Shown piece after piece: positions 1-9,456 of a DNA stretch of 64,000 bases. The stretch spans positions 2,999,819 to 3,063,818 of the forward strand of contig OZ025888.1 of assembly GCA_964019415.1 (NCBI GenBank). The letters are read 5' to 3'. This DNA is from Ianthella basta (taxonomy: Eukaryota > Porifera > Demospongiae > Verongiida > Ianthellidae). The translations under genes and the position numbers were made by a program. The notes under the pieces were generated by a model, which saw nothing but the letters and a program-made list of their open reading frames with translations, searched no databases and had not been told where the DNA came from. The first letter of the stretch is position 1. Each line of letters opens with the position of its first letter.

Positions 1-1560
1 ATACCTTCTGTTGATGTATTCCTCACCACGTAGAACACAATGCGCCCGCATGGCGTACTTTCGTGCAGTATCCCTCCACTTTCCTAGCACATTGCACTCC
101 CAAAAGCCTCTCTGGCTAGCAAGTGTTGGGTGAACAGACCAGATCAGACGACAAAGGTGAATCCACAGCAAAGCCTCGCGGAAGACAGGATAATGGAGGC
201 CACGGTGTAGACAAGACATAGGTACTACTTAAAAAAGAAATAAAAAATTTCGCTTCAGTGGCACTTTAATGACTTATTGAAATGTATGGTCTGGACTGTA
301 CCCCAATAACTTGATTATGAATCTAAATGTAATGACATTGTGCCCTCTGTCTATCAGCAACTTTGTACGTAACTGCATGAGATTGCAAAGTGAGGCAAGG
401 TCTACCAGAATTGTAACCTAAGATGACATTCTGCCAGATGCTCGATAGCTTGCTCTGGCACACCAGGAAAGTTCAACCAAACCCATCTAATTTTCCCAAT
501 AGGAAGGAGTACCATTCATGAAGCTCCAAGTGTTTCAGTCTTCCATAATTAGCAGGAAGTAGGTGGTGGTGCAGAGAAGAAATGAAGTAGGAGAGTTGCC
601 AAATAGAGAAGGCCTGAGAGAAGATTAGGCTCTGTCATGAAAGTAAGGTCTTTCAAAACCATTTCCAGGAGGCCCTCTGTGAGGCATACAAGCATCTTCC
701 ATCACAAACCTGGGAACAGGCTCCCAAGGCACCTCTGGTCAACAGGTTTTGAGAAAGCAACAAGAAAGCACCCATCAGTTGCCAGCTTGGTTACCTTGTC
801 GTCTTCAAATAATGGCCAACCGCCTTGAACACCTTCATCTCTATTGCCACAGACAAGAGATAAAAGCAACGTAAAACTTGTTGAGCACCATGAACTGTGA
901 AAGGTACGATTTGCCAATCATCTGTAGCACATACAGCTACCCTCTAAATAGTCTCAGAATGGTGCACATATACTATTATAGTGCACTCGAGCATTCTACC
1001 ATCACAGAACAAAGGCCACCATGTCCCCTGAAAGCATGTGAAAGAACAATGTCAGCCTCACCATTCTACAGCACTCAGAAGTGCTACTGAGCCAGCGAGG
1101 AGAAGATACAATGCACATAGCCCTACCCAGAACAAGTTACCACTAGGTCCAAATCCCCAGCAAGATACACTAAATTTAATTCGGATGGCAATCAATAGGT
1201 GGGATAAAGCTACTCACTACACACCTATGATGTAGTAATGACACTGCTTTGCAAAAGCTGTAAAAAATCAAAGGTAGTAACTAATACATACATAGGTACA
1301 CATATATGACACTATAGCACAGTTTTGTGGCAATTTCAATGCTGTACCTTCAAATACATCTCCATAAATGCTCGAACCACCAGCTCCACTTCCTCCATGT
1401 ATATCTAGCAAAATATGTCACAACAAATCAACAGTATGATATGAGGTGCTGAGGTGTAGGTGACTAATTCATAGGCCAACTAATACTAACAGGTCAACCT
1501 GGCTAGGAAACAGACAGCACAGTAGTGGTGTCTATGTAGTGATGGTGGTAGTTCACTTAA
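1..1560. other. No gene recognised
   Basis: Short open frames here (for example near 637-828 and 878-1090) have no recognisable domain and no convincing splice borders. Part of 1,480-1,560 resembles the end of a dispersed repeat that also occurs at 8,600-8,885 and 16,850-17,665 (shared words such as CAGACAGCACAGTAGTG). Confidence 0.5.
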
Positions 1561-1598
1561 GCTTTTCAATCACAATAGCAAAATCACTGGGTTGATCA

Positions 1599-1632
1599 GA
1601 CGTTTCGGCAACACTACAGCTGCCTTCGTCAG
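1599..1632 (-). ncRNA. Hammerhead-ribozyme-like motif
   Basis: On the minus strand the order is CTGACGA (1,626-1,632), a stem with GGCA pairing to TGCC around a loop, then GAAAC (1,602-1,606) and a GTC cleavage-type triplet (1,599-1,601). This matches the core of type I hammerhead ribozymes (CUGANGA, stem II, GAAA, NUH). Helix III is minimal or absent, as in the small hammerheads known from Penelope-like elements and retrozymes. Helix I can form only about three pairs (TCA with TGA). The motif is seen directly; activity is inference. No Penelope coding region lies immediately beside it. Confidence 0.5.
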
Positions 1633-1639
1633 TGAATAC

Positions 1640-2480
1640 TGACACCTACAAGCAGGGGTGTATAAATAGGGATAGTCACTTGAGGCATAGATGAGCACAG
1701 GAAGCAAAAAGGGTGGGAAAATGTTTGTATACTGTATACAGTACATACAACAGGAAAGCAGAACTATTCATGTAGACTGATAACCAGTGCAATAGGCTAC
1801 ACATGAGGAAGAAACAGACACATACCAAGCAGGCATGAATTACACTTCCAAGCAAAAGTGTGCACTCCCATAGAAAGCAATCTCAGCATTTTTCATCTTT
1901 CACATTCCAATGACACATATTCATTATCCCAAATTGAGCACACCCAAAATTTCTAAGGGTGCTGGTGATTTGTTTTTTGGGGCACCAAAGGCACCTCCAT
2001 AGTGTTTCAGATTTAGTTACTCGTATTTTTTGGAATGTTTGAATTTGAAATCTTATTTTTAACATGGGGAGGGTTTTAGCCAGGCTACTCTTCCAGCCAC
2101 CTACATATACATGCACAGTACATAGTGATACAACACAAACACACATACAGCAATCAGTCAGTAAATCAGCTAGTAAATCAGTTTGTTATTTGTTCAGTGC
2201 GGCAGTGTTTGTTGTCAGGGGGTGCTAACACTGAAAATTTGCTGCCATGGCTTGAGCTTGATCTTGGGATATCCCATAATCAGTGGATCTTGAATCTTGC
2301 ACCTTGTGCTCTAGACCACCAGCACCTCCCAATAGCAAAATCACTAGGTTGATCAGTATGGCTTCATATTCGTAAACACATATATATAATTATAAGCAAG
2401 CATGGCCTTCAGCCACGCTCACTCCGCATTGCATCACCAAGTAGACAATGCAGGCCATTCATCACCATTTGGTTGATTGC
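1640..2480. other. No gene recognised; dispersed repeat pieces
   Basis: Positions 1,800-1,890 resemble 16,990-17,065, another copy of a dispersed element. A 25-base piece at 2,336-2,360 repeats the sequence upstream of the hammerhead-like motif (around 1,578-1,600). Nothing else is supported. Confidence 0.4.
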
Positions 2481-2489
2481 AGCTGGGTG

Positions 2490-2860
2490 ACACTGCTGCT
2501 GCAAAAGATCAAATGAACCACCTTGTGAAATGCCTGAAAGATGCAGCTGCTGACACAGTGGTATTTGTCCAAACAACACGCAATGGCCATCAATATGACC
2601 TTGAGATTGAAACCTTGTCAAACAACAAAAAGACCTTAGGCTACAGATAAATGAGACCAAAGAAACCACTAAGGCAAAGGAACTAAAGCAACAATGTAAC
2701 AAATTTCTCCACTGTATATGAAAGAGAGAAACGAATGTACCATAGAGAAGCTTGAATCCCAGGCTACAGAAGTAGAGCAAACAAATGACTCTGCTATAAT
2801 GTCCAGGACCTGCATGAAAATCTACCGTATGCAGTAGATGCAGCACTCCTGTTGACAAAT
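2490..2860 (+). pseudogene. Unrecognised coding remnant, broken
   Basis: On the plus strand a readable stretch rich in Lys, Glu, Gln and Leu runs in one frame to about 2,640 and continues in another frame to about 2,700. It carries a piece reading DTVVFVQTTRNGHQYDLEIE. This has the feel of either a coiled coil or the region after the YADD motif of a reverse transcriptase. It lies upstream of the reverse transcriptase fingers at 3,020, so a simple single element does not explain it. Identity is open. A minus-strand open frame over the same interval (2,409-2,858) is probably its shadow. Confidence 0.25.
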
Positions 2861-2863
2861 AAA

Positions 2864-2910
2864 ATATCTATCAATCAAATAAAATATCTATCTATCCATC
2901 TATCTATGTT
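2864..2910. repeat. Microsatellite (ATCT)n
   Basis: Imperfect tandem ATCT/ATCA tetranucleotides between two coding remnants. Confidence 0.7.
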
Positions 2911-2929
2911 TTGTGCAATCAGACTGATG

Positions 2930-3772
2930 AGACGCAACTCCAACCAAAGCTAATAGTATGTGATGAGAAAGGTCAAACAATAGCTAGCCCTGTAGCCTGT
3001 ACAAACAGAGTATCTCAGTGGTTCAAGAGACTATTTGCTCCTGTAAATACTCATGGAATCCCCGTAATCCAGGTCCACTAGATCAGTCAATATCAGACGA
3101 GGTTCGGTCAGCGTTGGGAAGATTATGCAACCAACGTGCCACAGAAGTGGATGGGGTACTACCATTGCAAAGGAACTTACAAATCAGAAAGGGCTGGTTC
3201 TCTAATACCAGCTTCACAACAGGGTTGAAAAAGGTTTTCAACCCTGTTGTGAAGCTGGTATTAGAGAACCAACCCTTTCTGATGCCTGAGCCAGCTGAGA
3301 AGCCCTCACTTCGAACTTACAAATATCCTAAATGAAGCTCTGACTTCTGGATGTGACATAGGATTAGGCAGCAGCATACTGATACCACTCCCTAAACCAG
3401 GCAAATCCCCTGATCCGCTAGCCCACCTAAGACCAGCAGTACTACTGAACGCAATTTGCAAATGTTTGTCACTGGCCCTAGATGGGGATGGGGATGATTC
3501 CTCGCCCCAAGCCAAAGTAGATTCAGGAAAGGCAGGAGCACCACAAATGTAGTGTGGTGCAAGAGATGGCTGGCAACCAAAGCCCAAAGATTCCATTGGC
3601 AATGCCACATACTGGGTCTGGACATGTCTAGAGCCTTCGATACTATCTCCAGAGGAAAACTGCTGCAAGTGATGTTTGCAACTGTCCATTGTGATGAATT
3701 ATGAATGATTCAAATGCTGATGCATAATACAACACTAATAAAGTTGGGTGCATTGGCAATCTAGTCACTTTT
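2930..3772 (+). pseudogene. Non-LTR retrotransposon reverse transcriptase, broken
   Basis: This is a decayed piece of the ORF2 reverse transcriptase of a LINE, which copies element RNA at a nicked target. In order it shows a fingers segment (SDEVRSALGRLCNQRATEVD, from about 3,090), a segment reading LTNILNEALTSGCDIG then LIPLPKPGKSPDPL (3,315-3,420), and the palm motif A region MSRAFDTISRGKLLQ (about 3,625-3,665) followed by a piece reading MLMHNTTLIKLG. The YADD box and thumb are missing. The frame is interrupted by shifts around 3,480-3,620, by a TGA where Arg is likely (about 3,698), and by a 140-bp insertion at 3,185-3,324. It is a dead copy. The family is clear and the exact clade is not. 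Confidence 0.75.
3185..3324. mobile_element. Nested hairpin insertion with 12-bp target duplication
   Basis: GAACTTACAAAT occurs at 3,173-3,184 and again at 3,313-3,324. The bases between them interrupt an otherwise continuous reverse transcriptase frame, so this is an insertion with a 12-bp target duplication. Its left part is a palindrome of 101 bp (3,183-3,283) with 48-base arms, one mismatch and a 5-base centre. The remaining tail to 3,312 has no recognised feature. It has the size of a MITE or SINE-like hairpin and no coding capacity. Confidence 0.75.
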
Positions 3773-4399
3773 GAAAGGCACATAGGCATGTTATGCTGCA
3801 ATAAGGTATCTGTATGGAGAGCAGGAGGGCTATCAGGCAGACGAAGCAAACACAACCCATAACGGTGCAACTCCTTGTCCATTGCAAATGGCTTAAGCTA
3901 TGAACAAGGGACAAAGAAGGTGATTTAAGCTTCAAACAAAGGACAAAGAAGGTGATGTCAGAATAGAATACTATTATAATGACGACAAATTGGGAGAATG
4001 ACATGGAAATAGAAGACGGCAAATTTCGTCGGAGAATTAGAAGAAAACCGCACATTTCGTACAGATGACAAAAAATTGGAAGGAGGAAAATTTGAAGATA
4101 TACAGTACTGAAACTCTTTTCTGTCCTTGACAATGACAACTTCTTCCTGTATCGTAAAAAAAAACAATTATTACGATTTATGCATCTCTGCTTCCACAGA
4201 TACTGCAACAGACAATCATATCGTTATACATTATGGTAAACCTCTCTATTTACTATCAATCGTCCATGGGGACGCACAGTTCTTAAGTGACTCCACTGCC
4301 TGACAGACGTTTTCTCTAAAGACAGGCACATCAAGTATACATGTGGCCAGCCTCTGACACAGGTCCTGCCTGACAAAATGCCCTCAACAAGAATGGATA
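3773..4399. other. No gene recognised
   Basis: A minus-strand open frame at 3,765-4,208 is rich in Ser, Phe and Leu and has no recognisable motif. The same sequence is A-rich on the plus strand (for example around 3,900-4,170), which explains the absence of stops. Confidence 0.4.
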
Positions 4400-4720
4400 C
4401 CCTACGGAGATGGTTAAGTGGGACTGGTGACCTGCCCACAGGCAGGTTTCGGAGCCAGTCACACCCAAAGCTACGGTGGGGATCCCATATGTCCAACATG
4501 TATTTGTGTTCATTCAATGGATTCTTATTTCTTTGGAGATCTGGACCTGTTTTCACCCACACTGTATCCTATGGCAGATTCTGGTGAACAGGTGGATTTG
4601 GTCTACAAGATCCCCTGTGGCATCTGCCCCAAGGTGTATGTTGGCTAGACCTGTCAGACATTGGACTACCAGATCAAGGAGCATAGGAGAGCACTGACAA
4701 GTAGGAACCTGTCCCAAGGA
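4400..4720 (+). pseudogene. GIY-YIG endonuclease fragment of a Penelope-like element
   Basis: The plus strand reads CPTCICVHSMD, then GEQVDLVYKIPCGICPKVYV, then G, a TAG stop, TCQTLDYQIKEHRRAL. This is the Cys-rich linker followed by the VYxIxC-CxxCxxxYVGxT block and the downstream His-Arg region typical of the GIY-YIG endonuclease at the C-terminus of Penelope-like retroelements. The stop falls where Gln is usual (YVGQT). No matching reverse transcriptase is visible upstream and the frame loses similarity after about 4,720, so this is a truncated dead copy. Confidence 0.7.
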
Positions 4721-4749
4721 AGACAAACGTTAAAGAGTTCAAGACAGCA

Positions 4750-4835
4750 GAAACCTGCACATTCCTGTACAGAGTGGGCGCATGGACAAGGAAGGAATCT
4801 CAACAACACGGCAAATGTGCAGTACCATCTAGGTA
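4750..4835 (+). repeat. Dispersed repeat fragment, copy 1
   Basis: This shares long identical words (CATTCCTGTACAGAG, GGGCGCATGGACAAGGAAG, CAACAACACGGCAAAT) with 6,128-6,220. The two copies lie about 1.38 kb apart in the same orientation. Confidence 0.65.
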
Positions 4836-5376
4836 GACATATGCTTGGTTTGGACCAACAAACCATGCATGCATGGTTACGATCTATAACAGCTTGGGGT
4901 GTGACATCTGTCTGGGCTCTCCTGAACAAGCACACCTTGGCATGGGCCACAAGTTTGCTGGTCATGGAGGACAAATGCCTCTCAAGGACTGTAATGATCT
5001 CTATGAGAGCCAAGGGAAAGAGACCACAGGGCAGACTATACTTTAGTTGGTCAGACACTGTGAAGGCACAGGCTGGTCTGGTCTGCCTTTTAATACCTGT
5101 TCAGCACACACTAGTACAATAGCTGAACATACATGATGATTGCCAATCTGCATAATTATGTCTATATGTTGAGTTACAACTTGTGTACACCCATTGTCAC
5201 TCATTGATCAAAGTTGTATTCTATAAATGTTTTGGTACGGTATGTATGTATGTAATTGCTAGTTTCTCCTCTCTCTCGTAATGCACATGGAACATTCAAT
5301 GCTGTGGTCAATTGACTGATCATGATGATATATTGCCTACCTTTATACAAACACACATTACACAAGACATACGTAC
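4836..5376. other. No gene recognised
   Basis: An open frame continues from the Penelope fragment to 5,122 but shows no family motif. The rest is AT-rich non-coding sequence. Confidence 0.4.
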
Positions 5377-5524
5377 CTCCTCCTTGAATCCATCCATTAA
5401 CTACTATTCTGTGCAGTTTCGTATTGCAGTAGCTCATGGGTACACCAGGATAACATTCACCCGCTTCACCAGTGCACAATGCCTTAAAATTGGCACATGT
5501 GCGAGGGCATATGGTCTTGAATAG
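5377..5524 (-). pseudogene. Orphan cyclophilin exon (PPIL6-like)
   Basis: The minus strand encodes 49 residues including PRTCANFKALCTGEAG and LHRIVVNGWIQGG. These fit the peptidyl-prolyl isomerase (cyclophilin) fold: the FxALCTGE block, the His-Arg pair that holds the catalytic arginine, and the QGG loop. NGWIQGG is closer to the PPIL6 group than to cyclophilin A. The piece has exon borders: an AG acceptor (TCACTGCAG) before 5,524 and a GTACGT donor after 5,377. I could not find the preceding or following exons within several hundred bases on either side, so it may be a stranded exon, a pseudogene, or part of a gene with long introns. Family is fairly sure; functional status is not. Confidence 0.55.
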
Positions 5525-7628
5525 CTGCAGTGACATGGTTAAGCAACAAATATGTAGCAAGCAGATATGGTGTGCTGTTAATAAAAGTTGAATTATAAAG
5601 TGAATGTATCATAGTTAACATGATGAATACATACGACAAGTGAAGTGTGATATAAGGATGATTCGTAGATTATTCAATACTAGCTGAATGCCCACCCTTC
5701 GGGTGGGTTCCTAGCCTATAGTATGCCAGCGAGTCGGTCCCCTGCCAGTTTTGAATTATCTACACTGGTAGCAACGAAGGGTAGCTGCTATGACAACAGC
5801 AGAGTTTAATTCAAACATTGGACAATAGCAACTAATATTGTCCGACATGACATCACATTCTTATGACGAAATGAAATGCTGTACGTTGTCATGGGCTGCA
5901 AGAGTAGTCAAAAATGGCGTCTTGGCCTGTGGAAAAAAAGGAAGTGCGCTCTTCGGCTGCAGGGCAGCTAGGTGGACGGCAACCCTCTAAGCTCATGTTC
6001 CCTCACTCCCTGAACAGGCATGGCGAGTATCAAGTCCACCAATGACCCGTAGTAGAAGGCAAGATAATTTTAAAAATGGCATGTCGGCCTGCGGAAAAAG
6101 GACGAAGGAATCGCTAGATAGTGGAAACCTCCACATTCCTGTACAGAGCGGGCGCATGGACAAGGAAGAACAAGGAAGGACAAGGACAATGAAAGAATTT
6201 CAACAACACGGCAAATCAATGAGTGACAATGGTTCGCACTCTTCGGCCACAGGGCAGCTAGGTGAACAGCACCCCTCTAAGAACATGCCCGCCCAGTCCC
6301 TCAACTGGCATGGAGCGTCTCAAGCTGATTCCCTGCAAGATGCCAATTTTATGACAGAACAAATACACAAACTGAGATCCGGTGCATTATAGTAAGATAA
6401 GTCTTGATTCAGTAAGGCCTGCATAGAACACACGATGCATGCACAGAAAATGCAATGTATAGATCACTTAGATAGATCACTTGTCGTATGCATAGGACAC
6501 TTGATGCATGCATAAATCCACACACAAAACCGGGAAGTGCGTAGCTGCAATATAAATTTGTATACACTTTGATAAATGCACACATACGGGGCTGATAAAG
6601 GGGCATATCATAGCAACTCATGCAGGTAGACGAATAATCTACAAGGATTCTGGATAACACCCCACATTCTTGATCATTCGGCCATAATACAACTTGGTGT
6701 TGTCAATACATTTCCTTGGATACTTGCTGATACAGCAAAGTGCAAAGCATTTGGTATGGTCTTTATTAACCATGAAGAATGCACAGCAGGAGTCAAGCTT
6801 TGTGTCCCTCCCTTTCATTTCATATGATAAAGATGGTGAGCAAACTGTTAAGTTGTGTAGTACCGTATTGTCCCTAATTTTTCGGCTTCCTAATTGTGTG
6901 GCCTTGCAGCGAGGCAACGCAGCCTCAGTCCTGGGGACCATAGGGTGACCCCGTAGTTTAGATAATTAGGAAATTAGGTACTTTTCATTATTTCATTTCC
7001 AGTATCTGGCTGTTAATTTAATGTAGTTAAGTAGTATCAGACGTCACGCTCGTGACGTCTATTTAGGAATGTGCCTGGTTCAAAATGGCATCCCTATCTT
7101 AAGGTATTAGGGCGCTTCAGTGAAACTAGCCAAACGGCAGTGGCAAAGAACAATTTAAGGCCATGGATAGGCTTCTTTTGATGTATTGACGATGGCAGCA
7201 TACCCAAAGGCAACCTGGAGTTCACAGAAGAGAAAAGCGTCATAGGCTGCTCGAACCCCATTTTGTCTTTTCATATTATTCTTGTTCTTCCCACTGAATA
7301 TTTGTGCGCTCCTAGCGCACAAAACAGGGCACCTACAGACCCAAGTCGGGTACCAGGACTTGCGTACCTAGGTCAAGCAATCCAATAAGTATATACAGCG
7401 CTGGAGCGGGCAGGAAGTTTATCCTCCCTGTGTATTAAAGATACCCCAATGCCGCCATTTTGTTGCGCTAGTATACCGTACGATACACGGCAGCCACTTC
7501 ATCTAAAAGTGGCGTAACTGTGTTCGATGCTCTACACAATCTTCAGCTAATTTAAGGAAGGGGTATTAGTCAGCACAGGTATCAATCTGATGTAACCATA
7601 GTCCTTTGGATATGCAAAAACTGTACAA
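5525..7628. repeat. Non-coding, mosaic of diverged dispersed repeats
   Basis: Positions 5,945-6,050 and 6,232-6,345 are diverged direct copies of each other (shared GGGCAGCTAGGTG and CCCTCTAAG). 6,128-6,220 repeats 4,750-4,835. A short GC hairpin (CCCACCCTTCGGGTGGG) sits at about 5,690-5,706, in a context resembling 7,998-8,030. The open frame at 6,042-6,392 (116 codons) spans these repeats and has no domain, so I do not call it a gene. Confidence 0.5.
7039..7060. promoter_or_regulatory. CRE-bearing near-palindrome
   Basis: Ten-base arms AGACGTCACG and CGTGACGTCT face each other across a 2-base centre, giving two CREB/ATF half sites (TGACG). The same palindrome, with a different centre, occurs at 26,150-26,171. 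It could be a regulatory site or the end of a dispersed element. Confidence 0.4.
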
Positions 7629-7956
7629 ACTAGTGTATAAAAATTCCTTTAGAATTAAAGGAGATTTAGGAATGGCCAGCATAAAAAGTATAGAAGCAAG
7701 CAACAGTAACTCAACACCATGATGAACCACATTGCCGTGAAGTTTGCTACGCATTCCTAATTTCCTTGTAGCTACACGGGACTAGCTAGCTATACATTTG
7801 GGCCCATGTAGCTGCACAAGGAAATTAGGAATGCATAGCAAACTTCACGGCAATGTGGTTCATCATGGTGTTGAGTTACTGTTGCTTGTTTCTATACTTT
7901 TTCTGCTGGCCATTCCTAAATCCCTTTTAATTCTAAAGGAATTTTTAGACACTAGT
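7629..7956. repeat. Inverted repeat with ~150-bp arms
   Basis: The left arm (about 7,629-7,780) and right arm (about 7,803-7,956) are reverse complements with scattered mismatches; both carry the AACTTCACGGCAATGTGGTT core and end in ACTAGT. The spacer is about 22 bases. A diverged third copy of the right-arm core lies at about 19,940-20,025. This is a foldback/MITE-type repeat. Open frames on both strands here are mirror images of one another, not genes. Confidence 0.75.
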
Positions 7957-8600
7957 AATATTAGACTTTACTGTATGCATGGCTGTATATATCTATAACT
8001 AGCAGAGTGGCCCGCCTTTGGCGAGCTACGGTGCCCGACGCCAGTCCCCCGATGACCTCAGCAACCCTGTTACTGCTACAGCTCAAAATGATGATTATCG
8101 ATTTAAATTTGAATGTGGGACGACAGCAAATCAAGTCCGGTAAAAACCAGAAGTCGACAGGAACAATAATTAGAAATGGCCGTCATCCGCGAAGAAAAAA
8201 GTGGAAATGGAAGGATAACTCTCTGCGAACCGCAAGACGAGCGACGTCAACCCCACTATAACCTGACATCTGATGTCCCCAGCAACTACAGCGAGTTTGA
8301 GGGCAATGGAGCAAGAAACGCACACGCGTATCGCAAACACACACACACACAGACACTTTCGGCTTTATATATTAGATTATGTGCTACACTATGCTTGTTT
8401 CCTTTTCTTTTCCTCTTATACATTTACTCAGCTTATACATTATTGTTTTAATATTTAATATAGTCCACTACTAACATGAAGCCATATGAACACCTAAAAC
8501 AATAAAGGGGCGTCCTTTGGTGCCCCAAAAACAATAGTAAAACTTGCTCACGGACCTGAATAGGAATACAGCCAGTTGAAAGTGGCACAATAGTGAGGCT
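7957..8600. other. No gene recognised
   Basis: Holds a (CA)n run at about 8,336-8,354 and AT-rich sequence. The short frames have no motifs. Confidence 0.4.
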
Positions 8601-8885
8601 AAAGCTTTCTACTATGGTCTGTGTGCTACTGCTGTCAGAGAAAACATTGAGACAAGGAAGATGACAGAATAAGGAAATGTTAGGTTATTTCTGCATGCAG
8701 GACTGTGCACTTCCACTTCGCATGAAGTAAGCTTAGCTTCACATGTTATACAACCAACACTTCATCATGGGCAGCGGTGTTTAGCCCTATATGGGAATAG
8801 TACTACCTTTTAGTGTATTACAGCATACAAACCACCACTATCCCTACATGAAAAGCACTACTGTGCTGTCTGATAAGAAAAGGCA
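8600..8885 (-). repeat. Dispersed element copy
   Basis: Read on the minus strand, this begins CAGACAGCACAGTAGTGC, then ATGTAGGGATAGTGGTGG and TTTGTATGCTGTAATAC. The same words in the same order open the element at 16,850. A CTGTCAGAG-type end near 8,635 may be its other terminus. Confidence 0.5.
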
Positions 8886-9456
8886 ACACACAGTCAATAA
8901 CTCACTTCAAGCACAAGTTGACCATATGGCTCTCCTTCCACTGAGATATCCATGAAAACACAATCTCTTTCCTGCATTACAATGTGGAATAGGGTATTTC
9001 TTTTAATGTGGGTCAGCTTATTATATGCCTACTCTTCTAGACGCCAAACTACATAATATACAACATAAAATAAGTGATGACACAGCGGTACCATTTCTTT
9101 TCCTTTCCATTCCAGTTATACAGAATGACTTCGCCATTCTATGTACATGCACTACAGCATTTTAGAACATACTAAACCAGTACTATTACCAATACACACA
9201 TTAGAATGACATGCTGCTAGAAAGCTATCACTCTGTAACCATTCAAACCAGCTCTGCATAGGTTTTCCTCGCGGTAGACAGCATATCTATGGTTCATATC
9301 TGTTGAAATTTGACTATAATTCCTTTTGGGTCAGTTTTGGGTCTTGATTTTGCAGGTCTCTACTGTCTCTACTGTACTGTTTGCCTGATGCACCAAATAT
9401 TATGCAATAGACAGTGGTAATTTTGCTTCTACTAAATTTAATACTGACACTTATAA
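8886..9456. other. No gene recognised
   Basis: AT-rich sequence leading into the 5'-truncated LINE. No endonuclease domain is readable upstream of the reverse transcriptase. Confidence 0.4.

Noticed and set aside
2409-2858. 149-codon minus-strand open frame
   Set aside because: Composition is typical of an antisense shadow; the plus strand of the same interval reads more like coding sequence.
6042-6392. 116-codon plus-strand open frame
   Set aside because: It covers diverged duplicated repeats, part of which also occurs at 4,750-4,835, and shows no family motif.
7566-7998. Similar proteins on opposite strands
   Set aside because: They are mirror images created by an inverted repeat, not a gene pair.
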